Positions 54,326 through 62,694 of a stretch of DNA of 64,000 nucleotides are shown here, piece after piece. The notes beneath the pieces are model-generated. The model saw only the letters and a program-made list of their open reading frames with translations, was not told the origin of the DNA and did no database searches. This DNA comes from Pseudovibrio axinellae (GTDB taxonomy: Bacteria > Pseudomonadota > Alphaproteobacteria > Rhizobiales > Stappiaceae): the NCBI RefSeq assembly GCF_900110875.1, contig NZ_FOFM01000001.1, positions 682,001 to 746,000 of the forward strand, read 5' to 3'. The position numbers and the translations under genes are program-made. How positions within the stretch are numbered: position 1 is the stretch's first letter; every line of letters begins with the position of its first letter.

Positions 54326-55063
54326 TTAAGCTTTGCTCATAAACTTCGTGAAGGCTTCGCGCGCTTCATCAGACTTAAGCAGTTCCCCGAAATAACCCAT
54401 TTCTTCGAATATACGCTTTTCGATCACTTCGCGCTTTCCACGCATCAGTTCTCTGGAAATACGCAGAGCATTTTGTGGCTTTGCGGCAACTTTTTGCGCC
54501 ATCGCAATCACCCGCTCTTCGAGCTCTGCTGGTGCTACGATGTGGTTTACAAAGCCTGCTTCCTTTGCCATTTCAGCAGTGAAGCTTTCGCCCAGCGCAA
54601 ACAGTTCAAATGCCTTGTGGTACCCCATAATTTCAGGCCCGAGGAGTGTGGAACCAGCTTCTGGGATGATACCAAGGTCGGTGAAAGGCGTCTTGAAGAG
54701 CGCATTTTCTGTTGCAAAAACCATTTCAAAGTGAAGCAACATTGTTGTACCGACACCAACAGCTGGGCCATCTACACCAGCAATCACTGGTTTGGACGGT
54801 TGGTGAAGGGCACCAAGGAACTTGCCAACACCGCCAGCTTCGAGGCCATCACCTGACATCGCCGCCTTGAGGAAGTCTGCAATATCGTTACCTGCGGTGA
54901 AAGCGCCTGGGCGCCCCAGCATGACATGACAGCGAATGCTTTCGTCTTCGCTTTTCAATGCTTCCGCCATATCCATGTACATGGCTTGTGTCAGTGCATT
55001 TTTCTTTTCAATGCGATCCATGCGAATGATCTGGACTGCACCGTCCCGTTCAATACTGATCAT
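54326..55063 (-). CDS. enoyl-CoA hydratase/isomerase family protein
   Basis: The 245-residue crotonase-fold protein has the oxyanion-hole segments PGAFTAGNDIADF (about 51-63) and GVDGPAVGVGTTMLLHFEMVFA (about 94-115). The usual catalytic glutamate region reads FTDLGIIPEAGS (about 124-135), as in isomerase-like members. It hydrates or isomerises unsaturated acyl-CoA intermediates. It lies between the acyl-CoA dehydrogenase and the SDR on the minus strand. Confidence 0.92.
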   Translation of the reverse strand: MISIERDGAVQIIRMDRIEKKNALTQAMYMDMAEALKSEDESIRCHVMLGRPGAFTAGNDIADFLKAAMSGDGLEAGGVGKFLGALHQPSKPVIAGVDGPAVGVGTTMLLHFEMVFATENALFKTPFTDLGIIPEAGSTLLGPEIMGYHKAFELFALGESFTAEMAKEAGFVNHIVAPAELEERVIAMAQKVAAKPQNALRISRELMRGKREVIEKRIFEEMGYFGELLKSDEAREAFTKFMSKA

Positions 55064-55157
55064 ATGTCCCTCCCAAGGTGATCGAGCGAGGCATAATTGC
55101 CCCTGTTTTCAATAAATTCATCTAACTCTCACATGAGCTGATCTGCCGACCTGTGGC

Positions 55158-56936
55158 TTAGGCAAGCTCAGCTGCATCAAATGCAAGAATTGCTTCTGAC
55201 GCACGGGTCACGTCATCCTTCAAAGGAGCACTTTCGCCCAGAACCGTTTCTGCAAAGCTGCGTACCATCAGATAACGTGGCTTCTTGTGTGCTTCTGGCG
55301 CGTTCTTAGAGGCCAGAGCGCCCTTTGCCAGCAAGCCGGCACCCAAAGTAATCCCTGCCAAGCGAAGGTACGGCGTGGCTCCTGCAAGGACGTCTGCGAT
55401 CTTTCCGTCGGCCTGGGCTGCCAAAACCCATTCTGTTGCAGTCTCCAGGTCTGCCACTGCTGCATCCAGCTTAATGCCAAGATCACCTAGTTCGCCCACA
55501 TTGTCAGCGTTCACGCTTGCTGCAATCTGTTTGATTTCGCTGATCAAGCTGCGAATCTGGTCACCGCCGGACATCGGAAGCTTACGCATCACCAGATCGA
55601 TCGACTGAACACCATTGGTTCCTTCATAAATTGGAGCAATACGTGCATCACGAAGGTGCTGAGCTGCACCTGTCTCTTCAATGAAGCCCATGCCCCCGTG
55701 CACCTGAATGCCAAGGGAGGCAACATCCACGCCAATATCAGTGGAGAGTGCTTTTGCAATTGGTGTCAGCAAGCCTGCACGCTCTGCCCAGAACTTCTTC
55801 TGCTCAGCATCTGGTACTGCTTTGGCCATATCCAATGCATGAGCACAGGCATAACAGATAGCACGTGCAACCTGTGTCTGAGACTTCATGGAAAGCAGGG
55901 TACGCTTGATATCAGGGTGAACCGCAATTGGATCCATTCCGTCAGTCTTGGACCCGATACCCCGGCCTTGTTTGCGGTCTAAAGAATAAGCCAGCGCTTG
56001 CTGGAAGGCTCGCTCAGCAACACCCAGTCCTTGAACACCAACAGCAAGGCGAGCATTGTTCATCATCGTGAACATGCACGCGAGGCCTTTGTTTTCTTCT
56101 CCAATGAGCCAGCCAATCGCGCCGCCATTGTCACCAAAGGACATCGTACAAGTTGGAGAGCCGTGGATACCAAGCTTATGTTCGACACCTGCAACGGTGA
56201 CGTCATTCTTCTCACCAAGGCTGCCATCGTCATTTACAAAGTATTTTGGCACGGCGAACAGTGAAATCCCGCGTGTTCCAGCAGGTGCATCTGGCAAGCG
56301 TGCCAGCACCAGATGAACCAGGTTCTCTGTCATATCGTGATCACCATAGGTGATGAAGATTTTTTGCCCAGAGATTTTGTAGGAGCCATCCCCCACAGGC
56401 ACAGCTTTTGCGCGCAGGGCATTAAGGTCAGAACCGGCCTGCGGCTCTGTCAGGTTCATTGTACCTGTCCACTCGCCGCTGGTGAGCTTTTCAAGGTACT
56501 TGGCTTTGAGTTCTGGCGAACCGTGTTTTTCAATGGCTTCGACAGCGCCTGTGGTCAATGTCGGGCATAGCGTAAACGCCATGTTCCCTGCGTTCCACAT
56601 TTCAAAAACAGCGACGTGCAACATGTTCGGCAGGCCCTGCCCACCATATTCGGGATCACCTGTCAGTGCATTCCAACCGCCTTCGCGCCAACGCGTGTAT
56701 GTCTCTTTCCAGCCAGGTGACGTTTTAACGCTTCCATCGATCAATTGCGCTGGATTTTCATCTCCAACCTTATTGAGAGGCGCGATCTCTTCTTCAGCGA
56801 ACTTGGCCGCTTCATTCAAAATGGCTTCGATCAGATCCTCAGAAAGCTCTTCCTGTCCAGGCTGTGCCTGTAGCTGTCCCAGACCTGCCACTTCTTTTAG
56901 TGTGAAGGTGATTTCACTTATTGGTGCGCGATACAT
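55158..56936 (-). CDS. acyl-CoA dehydrogenase with C-terminal extension
   Basis: The protein of about 592 residues is of the long acyl-CoA dehydrogenase type (DmdC/FadE-like). Landmarks are GGWNALTGDPEYGGQGLP (about 84-101), MNLTEPQAGSDLNALRAK (about 160-177), the FAD-contact VQGLGVAERAFQQALAYS and the region GIQVHGGMGFIEETGAAQHLRDARIAPIYEGTNGVQ with the catalytic glutamate (near 450). The C-terminal domain of about 130 residues is typical of this branch, which includes the methylmercaptopropionyl-CoA dehydrogenase DmdC; sequence alone does not separate DmdC from general fatty acid enzymes. ATG 56936 (MYRAPI) is the usual start. Confidence 0.92.
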   Translation of the reverse strand: MYRAPISEITFTLKEVAGLGQLQAQPGQEELSEDLIEAILNEAAKFAEEEIAPLNKVGDENPAQLIDGSVKTSPGWKETYTRWREGGWNALTGDPEYGGQGLPNMLHVAVFEMWNAGNMAFTLCPTLTTGAVEAIEKHGSPELKAKYLEKLTSGEWTGTMNLTEPQAGSDLNALRAKAVPVGDGSYKISGQKIFITYGDHDMTENLVHLVLARLPDAPAGTRGISLFAVPKYFVNDDGSLGEKNDVTVAGVEHKLGIHGSPTCTMSFGDNGGAIGWLIGEENKGLACMFTMMNNARLAVGVQGLGVAERAFQQALAYSLDRKQGRGIGSKTDGMDPIAVHPDIKRTLLSMKSQTQVARAICYACAHALDMAKAVPDAEQKKFWAERAGLLTPIAKALSTDIGVDVASLGIQVHGGMGFIEETGAAQHLRDARIAPIYEGTNGVQSIDLVMRKLPMSGGDQIRSLISEIKQIAASVNADNVGELGDLGIKLDAAVADLETATEWVLAAQADGKIADVLAGATPYLRLAGITLGAGLLAKGALASKNAPEAHKKPRYLMVRSFAETVLGESAPLKDDVTRASEAILAFDAAELA

Positions 56937-57099
56937 TTTGTCTTCCTCCTCTCTAGCGACTTGACGAATTGGCATTTGCCCATCAAAACGCCGCTACAGA
57001 AATTTTCCTGTTTGGGACAGTAGTGCGATTAACCTATACGTCAAGCATCCCTTAAAGGCAGGTAACCCCCTACATTCGTCTTAGTAAGAAAGAAAAGGC

Positions 57100-58089
57100 A
57101 TGAAACTCTGGCGCTTGAGCCCCTCTGATCCACAGCTGGAAGAGATGCAAATTTTCCAAGATATTTGCGATGCGCTGAGCGATGGGAAACTCGTGGCCAT
57201 ACCTACCGAAACGGTATATGGGCTTGCTGCTGATGCCACGAACGGGAAAGCCTGCGCTGGTATTTATGAGGCCAAGGGGCGACCGAGTTTCAATCCGTTG
57301 ATTTCGCATATAGACAGCCTGGAAGCTGCACAAACACACGCTTTTTTTGATGATCGCGCGCTTAAACTTGCCACAGAATTCTGGCCCGGACCGCTGACGC
57401 TTGTATTGCCGAAACTGCCGACAAGTCCAGTCTCAGACCTGGCGGTCGCCGGCCTGGAAACAATTGCCTTACGGGTTCCACGCTCTGCTGTCATGCGTGC
57501 CTTGTGCAAGCGCACCGGACTGCCTCTTGCCGCACCCTCAGCCAACTTGTCGGGCCGGATCAGCGGTACGACCGCGACTGATGTTATCAACGATCTTAAA
57601 GATCACTTGTCTTACGTCATCGATTCCGGAGCGACGCCTGTTGGCGTTGAATCAACCATTGTATCGCTTGTGAGTGAACGACCAACGCTGCTTCGACCAG
57701 GCGGACTTGCACGTGAGGACATTGAAGCGGTTCTGGGTGAGCCACTCGCACGTGCAGGAACCGATGACAGCGCACCGATGGCGCCGGGAATGCTGACTTC
57801 CCATTACGCACCGAACTCGCATATCCGCCTCAACGCAGACTATGTGACCGAATCTGAAGCACTGATCACGTTTGGCACTGACCTGCCAAAAGGCGCAGAT
57901 AAAGCAGCTAGGCTGGTGTCTCTTAGCGACTCAATGGACCTTACCGAAGCAGCCGCCCGCTTGTTTACGGCCCTGCGGTTGGCAGACCTTGGGAGAAATA
58001 GAAAAATCGCAGTCATGCCGATCCCTCATCATGGATTAGGGGAAGCAATCAATGACCGGCTGGCCCGTGCAGCAGCCCCGCGCGAATAG
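57100..58089 (+). CDS. L-threonylcarbamoyladenylate synthase (Sua5 type)
   Basis: The 329-residue enzyme forms threonylcarbamoyl-AMP from threonine, bicarbonate and ATP, the first step of t6A modification of ANN-decoding tRNAs. The YrdC domain (about 20-210) shows AIPTETVYGLAADA, YEAKGRPSFNPLISH, FWPGPLTLVLP and APSANLSGRISGT. The C-terminal Sua5 domain (about 225-329) follows the PG-x-LTSHYAP linker, which marks the long Sua5 type and not the short TsaC type. Confidence 0.94.
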   Translation: MKLWRLSPSDPQLEEMQIFQDICDALSDGKLVAIPTETVYGLAADATNGKACAGIYEAKGRPSFNPLISHIDSLEAAQTHAFFDDRALKLATEFWPGPLTLVLPKLPTSPVSDLAVAGLETIALRVPRSAVMRALCKRTGLPLAAPSANLSGRISGTTATDVINDLKDHLSYVIDSGATPVGVESTIVSLVSERPTLLRPGGLAREDIEAVLGEPLARAGTDDSAPMAPGMLTSHYAPNSHIRLNADYVTESEALITFGTDLPKGADKAARLVSLSDSMDLTEAAARLFTALRLADLGRNRKIAVMPIPHHGLGEAINDRLARAAAPRE

Positions 58090-58339
58090 GGGAAGGAAGC
58101 GCATTGCAATAAGGTACCGCTTTGCGCAATTCTTCGTTTTTCTTTGAATACGACTCCCTACAAACCGTTGAAGTCACAGGATAACTCCCCCTGAATACTT
58201 TGGGTTTATTGTGGTGATTCTTGCATTTATGCAACACATCAAGAATAGGTATAAAATATCTCCTATTCTCGCCAGTATAAATTGAAGGTATTGGCGCATA
58301 AGTGACGTGCAATTTTCAAGAATTCATCCAATATTACAT

Positions 58340-58440
58340 TCATGAACTTCTTCGAGATGTAGCGGACCTCCCCCACGAGCAACATAGTTTGCTCGCACCT
58401 TTATCCGGGGCTGCGTGTTATGCACGCACTCCGGATTTTT
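58340..58440 (+). ncRNA. candidate small RNA with CCTCCCCC motif
   Basis: Between the Sua5 gene and the second deacetylase gene, a single-stranded CCTCCCCC (58367-58374) is followed by a hairpin CGAGCAA/TTGCTCG (58376-58382 and 58389-58395). An intrinsic terminator with arms from 58403-58417 and 58422-58435 and a T run ending at 58440 completes it. A weak promoter (TGCAAT, 18 bp, TATTAC at 58332-58337) predicts a start near 58344, giving about 100 nt. The C-rich stretch can pair with Shine-Dalgarno sequences, as in AbcR- and mmgR-type small RNAs. No known family is assigned. Confidence 0.5.
58403..58440 (+). terminator. intrinsic terminator of the candidate small RNA
   Basis: The arms ATCCGGGGCTGCGTG and CACGCACTCCGGAT form a long stem with one bulge and are followed by five T residues. 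No protein gene ends within 310 bp upstream, so it probably ends an RNA gene. Confidence 0.85.
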
Positions 58441-58679
58441 CTTGCGCGTTTCCCTACAACAAGGAGTTATTCCGTTAAGGCATAAACTCCTCAGATCTCC
58501 TCCACCTCATCCCAATTGCCAAGTTAAACTCGTCGGCTATACAATTGACAGAACACCCAGCATTGTGGAGTGGTATACCTAATGGGACCCGTTTCTCGCC
58601 AGAGCGGGTTCAGGCACCTTCGCAATTCGTGTTGGTTGTCGATTATAAACCTGATTTCATTTTATACGGGTTCAATATC

Positions 58680-59609
58680 TTGAGTACATTGCTGCTGCAC
58701 CATCAGGCTTTTTTAAATCACCTTACACCGCTCGGTCACCCTGAACGGCCAGATCGTTTGCGTGCGATTGACCGCATGCTTGAGAACGAGCGTTTCTTCA
58801 TGTTGGATCGGGATATTGCACCATTTGGAACCTTTCAGGATATCGCCAGGGTCCACAGCTCCGATTACATCAACTCCATACACAACATGAACCCTGAGGA
58901 AGGGGTGATTGATTTTGCCCCAGATACAAACTTGTCTCCTGGCAGCTGGGAAGCGGCCATGCGGGCAGTTGGCGGCTCTACGCGCTGTGTCGACGAAGTG
59001 ATGAGCAAACGTGTTTCCAATGCCTTTGCAGCGTGCAGGCCTCCTGGGCACCATGCAGAAACGTCTGTCACATCTGGATTCTGCTTGTTTAACAACGCCG
59101 CTATTGCAGCCCGCTACGCTCAAGATGTTTATGGAATGGAGCGCGTGGCAATTATGGATTTTGACGTTCACCACGGTAACGGAACCCAGGAAATTTTCTG
59201 GAACGACCCAACGGTGATGTATACGTCGACCCACCAGATGCCGCTGTTTCCTGGCACTGGTGCCATGAATGAAACAGGTGAGCACAACAACATTGTAAAT
59301 GCTCCTCTGACAGCTGGTGATGATGGAACCCAGTTCCGTGAAGCAATGGAATACGCGATTTTGCCACGTATCCGCGACTTCTCCCCTGATCTTATCATCA
59401 TCTCTGCTGGGTTTGATGCGCATGAGCGTGACCCTATTGGCGGTTTGCGCCTGACCGAGATGGATTTTGCATGGGCGACCCGCAAGCTCATCGAAATTGC
59501 CGACGAGCGCTGTGAAGGCCGGGTCGTTTCCCTATTAGAAGGTGGGTATGATCTGGAAGGCCTTGCGCGATCGGCTGCAGCTCATGTAATGACATTAATG
59601 GATTACTAA
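58680..59609 (+). CDS. histone deacetylase family protein (class II-like)
   Basis: The protein of about 309 residues has the zinc-dependent deacetylase core: CRPPGHHAE (about 121-129, the His-His relay), MDFDVHHGNGTQEIFW (about 158-173, zinc Asp and His), SAGFDAHERDPIGGL (about 241-255) and LLEGGYDLEGL (about 285-295). It is like acetylpolyamine amidohydrolases and class II deacetylases. The frame is open from TTG 58545, but that start lacks a ribosome-binding site and adds atypical residues. TTG 58680 gives the family's usual length and start (STLLLHHQAFLNHLTP). It precedes xseB, a linkage common in this bacterial group. Confidence 0.88.
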   Translation: MSTLLLHHQAFLNHLTPLGHPERPDRLRAIDRMLENERFFMLDRDIAPFGTFQDIARVHSSDYINSIHNMNPEEGVIDFAPDTNLSPGSWEAAMRAVGGSTRCVDEVMSKRVSNAFAACRPPGHHAETSVTSGFCLFNNAAIAARYAQDVYGMERVAIMDFDVHHGNGTQEIFWNDPTVMYTSTHQMPLFPGTGAMNETGEHNNIVNAPLTAGDDGTQFREAMEYAILPRIRDFSPDLIIISAGFDAHERDPIGGLRLTEMDFAWATRKLIEIADERCEGRVVSLLEGGYDLEGLARSAAAHVMTLMDY

Positions 59610-59650
59610 ATCGAAGTGCTCCCACTTCCATCTGAACAGAGGACATATTG

Positions 59651-59899
59651 GTGACAGAAGAAGCAGCTGGTTCCATTGAAAACCTATCCTTTGAGCAAGC
59701 ATTGGCTGAGCTGGAAACCATTGTACGCAACCTGGAGCAGGGAAATGTTCCGCTTGAGAAGAGCATCGAACTTTATGCACGCGGAGAAGCATTGCGCGAA
59801 AAGTGCGATAAGCTGCTTAAAGCTGCAGAAGAGAAAGTGGAAAAAATCCAGATGAATTCTGCTGGCCGTGCTGTTGCGACCGAAGCGCTGGACGAATAG
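59651..59899 (+). CDS. xseB: exodeoxyribonuclease VII small subunit
   Basis: The 82-residue protein matches Xse[21 protein letters not shown] (about 14-33), then [24 protein letters not shown], with the rest charged. Several copies join XseA to form the single-strand nuclease that processes mismatch and cross-link intermediates. GTG 59651 has AGAGGA seven bases upstream. It ends the deacetylase-xseB transcript before the terminator at 59987. Confidence 0.94.
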   Translation: MTEEAAGSIENLSFEQALAELETIVRNLEQGNVPLEKSIELYARGEALREKCDKLLKAAEEKVEKIQMNSAGRAVATEALDE

Positions 59900-59986
59900 A
59901 CAGCAACGCTTTCTGGAACTTTGACCCTGTCTTTGCAAAGACACCGGGAAATTTCCATTGAACCTGTATGATCTTTTTTTCAACAG

Positions 59987-60009
59987 ACCCCACTTTGAGT
60001 GGGGTTTTT
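59987..60009 (+). terminator. intrinsic terminator of the hdac-xseB transcript
   Basis: Arms ACCCCACT and AGTGGGGT with a TTG loop are followed by five T residues, 88 bp after the xseB stop. It isolates xseB from dxs. Confidence 0.95.
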
Positions 60010-60071
60010 GTTTATTTTGAAACCACAGAAGTATCTGCGCGTGTTGAAAGGTACAATTTAAATTACTCTCT

Positions 60072-60109
60072 ATTATTTACCCAGCTAAATAAGATCACTG
60101 GTAAATAAT
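60072..60109. repeat. 10-bp inverted repeat in the xseB-dxs spacer
   Basis: Perfect arms ATTATTTACC and GGTAAATAAT are separated by 18 bp in an AT-rich stretch. It could be an operator or an RNA hairpin; no T run supports termination. Confidence 0.55.
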
Positions 60110-60292
60110 GGTGCGCAACATGCCTCCTCTTTTGAAAATAGCTTCAAGCTTTAGGCACACAGCAGTTCTATCTGAGATATTTCACGTAATATAACTAGGT
60201 ATAAAGCATAGAAAATATCGCATAATCGATATTGTATTCTAGTTATTCGAGATAAATATTGACAATTTTCTCAAGAATATTATGCCGACAAA

Positions 60293-60324
60293 AAAAGGGG
60301 GCCGCGAAAACCGCAGCCCCAAGT
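60293..60324 (-). terminator. intrinsic terminator of the minus-strand RNA
   Basis: On the minus strand, GGGGCTGCG pairs with CGCGGCCCC (one mismatch) around a TTTT-type loop and is followed by seven T residues. Confidence 0.85.
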
Positions 60325-60415
60325 CGATCACTGTGCACGTGGCCCCATCGACCACCCACATGACATAGGACGTTTCGTCGCAGATTGCATCACCCCATGG
60401 GGTGAAAAGACTGCA
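60296..60415 (-). ncRNA. candidate structured small RNA on the minus strand
   Basis: Three structured elements follow one another on the minus strand: a 16-bp perfect palindrome TCACCCCATGGGGTGA (60390-60405), a hairpin closed by GTCGAT/ATCGAC with an inner CAC/GTG pairing (about 60326-60355), and a strong intrinsic terminator (about 60293-60324). The next open frame on the strand runs through the terminator, so a protein gene is unlikely. Two copies of TATAAAGTGCA 40 bp apart (60412-60422 and 60452-60462) lie where a promoter or operator would be. Only convergent xseB lies downstream, so the RNA seems to stand alone. Confidence 0.45.
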
Positions 60416-60462
60416 CTTTATACTAGCAAATGAAAATAATTCGCACACACTTGCACTTTATA
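60412..60462 (-). repeat. 11-bp direct repeat TATAAAGTGCA, 40 bp apart
   Basis: Exact copies are at 60412-60422 and 60452-60462, upstream of the minus-strand RNA candidate. The TATAAA core could be a -10 box; the duplicated GTGCA half suggests either two promoters or a regulator site. Confidence 0.6.
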
Positions 60463-60664
60463 TTGGGATTTTGTGGTGGTTCCTACAAAAGGACCCAGCA
60501 TAAACGATCAATATTTGACGACAAGCAATTGCACAGAGAGCGGCCTTGCTATAATCGTGTTCAATTACGGTAGACTGTAGTGGAGGCCTTTTTAGTGCTG
60601 AGTGCGATGGTCGGATCAATCCGTATTGAGCTATCAAATAGTCATAAGACCCAAGAAAACCCAA

Positions 60665-62566
60665 ATGTCCCTGCTAGATCAAATTCATAACCCATCTGAT
60701 CTCAAAAAGGTCCCCGAAGACCGCCTTCGACAAGTCGCCGAAGAATTGCGAGAGGAGATGGTTGATGCTGTTTCTGTCACCGGGGGGCACTTAGGGGCCG
60801 GTCTGGGTGTCGTTGAGCTCACCGTTGCGCTTCACCATGTCTTTGACACTCCCAAAGACCGCCTGATCTGGGATGTGGGGCACCAGTGCTATCCACATAA
60901 AATCCTGACAGAGCGTAAAGATCGCATTCGCACCTTGCGTCAGGGTGATGGCCTGAGTGGCTTCACCAAACGCACTGAAAGTGAATATGACCCATTTGGT
61001 GCAGGACACTCCTCCACCTCTATTTCCGCTGGCCTTGGCATGGCAGTTGCGCGTGACCTTGCTGGCGGCGACAACAATGTGATTGCTGTTATCGGCGATG
61101 GCGCAATGTCTGCAGGCATGGCTTACGAGGCCATGAATAATGCAGGTGCATTGAACTCACGCTTGATCGTTATTCTTAACGACAATGACATGTCGATCGC
61201 ACCACCCGTTGGCGCCCTATCAGCGAGCCTTGCACGTCTTGTTTCCGGCAAAACCTATAAGGGTTTACGCGAAGCAGCCAAACAAGTTGCAAGTGCACTA
61301 CCAAAGCCATTGCAGGAGAAAGCAGCGCAAGCTGAGGAGTTTGCTCGCAGCTTCTTTACCGGTGGAACCTTGTTTGAAGAGCTCGGCTTTTATTATGTGG
61401 GGCCAGTTGACGGTCATAACCTTGACCATCTGCTACCTGTGTTAAAAAACGTGCGCGATGCAAAGGAAGGCCCAATCCTTGTTCATGTGGTAACACAAAA
61501 GGGTAAGGGGTATTTGCCTGCTGAAAACGCAAGCAACAAGTATCACGCTGTTGCCAAGTTTGATGTTGTTACCGGCAAGCAGTCCAAACCAAAACCAAAC
61601 GCTCCGGCCTATACGCGCGTGTTTGCCAATGCCTTGATTGCAGAAGCAAACAAGGACAAAAAAATCGTCGGGATTACCGCTGCGATGCCAGATGGTACCG
61701 GGCTTGATGTGTTTGAAAAGGTGCACCCGACCCGCATGTTTGACGTGGGTATTGCAGAACAACATGCTGTAACTTTTGCAGCTGGCTTAGCCTCTGAAGG
61801 TTTCAAGCCGTTTTGTGCGATTTACTCCACGTTTCTTCAGCGCGGATATGATCAGGTCGTGCATGATGTTGCGATCCAGAAGCTGCCTGTGCGCTTTCCA
61901 ATTGATCGCGCTGGCTTGGTTGGTGCTGATGGCGCAACCCACGCAGGCGCCTTCGACACAGCGTTCCTATCTTGTCTGCCTGGCATGGTCGTTATGTCTC
62001 CGGGCGATGAAGCTGAACTCGTTCATATGGTTTCAACTGCCGCAGCTTATGACGAAGGTCCAATTGCCTTCCGTTACCCACGCGGTGAGGGAATTGGCAT
62101 TGACCTTCCTGAGCAAGGTGTTCCGCTGGAAATCGGCAAGGGACGTATTGTTAAAGAAGGTACCAAAGTTGCCCTGCTCTCTTTTGGCGGGCGTTTGAGC
62201 GAAGCTTTGCGTGCAGCTGACACGCTTGATGCTGCTGGTCTTTCAACCACCGTTGCTGATGCACGTTTTGCAAAGCCTTTGGATACGGACATGATTGGCC
62301 GTCTGGCAAAAGAGCACGACGTCCTCATTACAATTGAAGAGGGTTCCATAGGCGGCTTTGGAAGCCAGGTCCTCCAGTTCCTTTCAGACAATGGATTGCT
62401 AGACGGCTCGCTTAAGATCCGCAGCATGATCTTGCCGGACGTTTTTCAGGATCATTCCAAGCCAGAGCTTATGTACAAAGATGCAAAACTGGATGCTGAT
62501 GGAATTGTCCTTCGTGTCTTCGAAGCCATTGGCAAAGCAAAGGATTTGCCGTTAAGGCTTGTTTAG
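60665..62566 (+). CDS. dxs: 1-deoxy-D-xylulose-5-phosphate synthase
   Basis: The 633-residue thiamine-diphosphate enzyme condenses pyruvate and glyceraldehyde 3-phosphate, the first step of the MEP isoprenoid pathway. Landmarks are the substrate His in GGHLGAGLG (about 41-49), the [13 protein letters not shown] block, the ThDP motif [16 protein letters not shown] (about 145-160), [14 protein letters not shown], and the catalytic glutamate in [17 protein letters not shown] (about 359-375). The frame opens at 60602, but ATG 60665 ([10 protein letters not shown]) is the normal start. In relatives dxs follows xseB closely; here 765 bp separate them. Confidence 0.96.
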   Translation: MSLLDQIHNPSDLKKVPEDRLRQVAEELREEMVDAVSVTGGHLGAGLGVVELTVALHHVFDTPKDRLIWDVGHQCYPHKILTERKDRIRTLRQGDGLSGFTKRTESEYDPFGAGHSSTSISAGLGMAVARDLAGGDNNVIAVIGDGAMSAGMAYEAMNNAGALNSRLIVILNDNDMSIAPPVGALSASLARLVSGKTYKGLREAAKQVASALPKPLQEKAAQAEEFARSFFTGGTLFEELGFYYVGPVDGHNLDHLLPVLKNVRDAKEGPILVHVVTQKGKGYLPAENASNKYHAVAKFDVVTGKQSKPKPNAPAYTRVFANALIAEANKDKKIVGITAAMPDGTGLDVFEKVHPTRMFDVGIAEQHAVTFAAGLASEGFKPFCAIYSTFLQRGYDQVVHDVAIQKLPVRFPIDRAGLVGADGATHAGAFDTAFLSCLPGMVVMSPGDEAELVHMVSTAAAYDEGPIAFRYPRGEGIGIDLPEQGVPLEIGKGRIVKEGTKVALLSFGGRLSEALRAADTLDAAGLSTTVADARFAKPLDTDMIGRLAKEHDVLITIEEGSIGGFGSQVLQFLSDNGLLDGSLKIRSMILPDVFQDHSKPELMYKDAKLDADGIVLRVFEAIGKAKDLPLRLV

Positions 62567-62694
62567 AGCGTTGCATTTGTGTTCATAACTCAGCAAATGA
62601 TTAAGTGAGGGGCAGCTTTTGCTGCTTCTCTAGTTTTATTTTTGAATATGACATGTAGTGTAAAGCCAGTTTTATAGTGTTGGCTGGTACGCTC

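Noticed and set aside
58713-59423. 236-codon minus-strand open frame
   Set aside because: It is antisense to the second histone deacetylase gene, which has all its catalytic motifs; the antisense product has no recognisable fold.
60239-60448. 69-codon minus-strand open frame in the xseB-dxs spacer
   Set aside because: It reads straight through a strong intrinsic terminator and has no ribosome-binding site; the region is better explained as a structured RNA.
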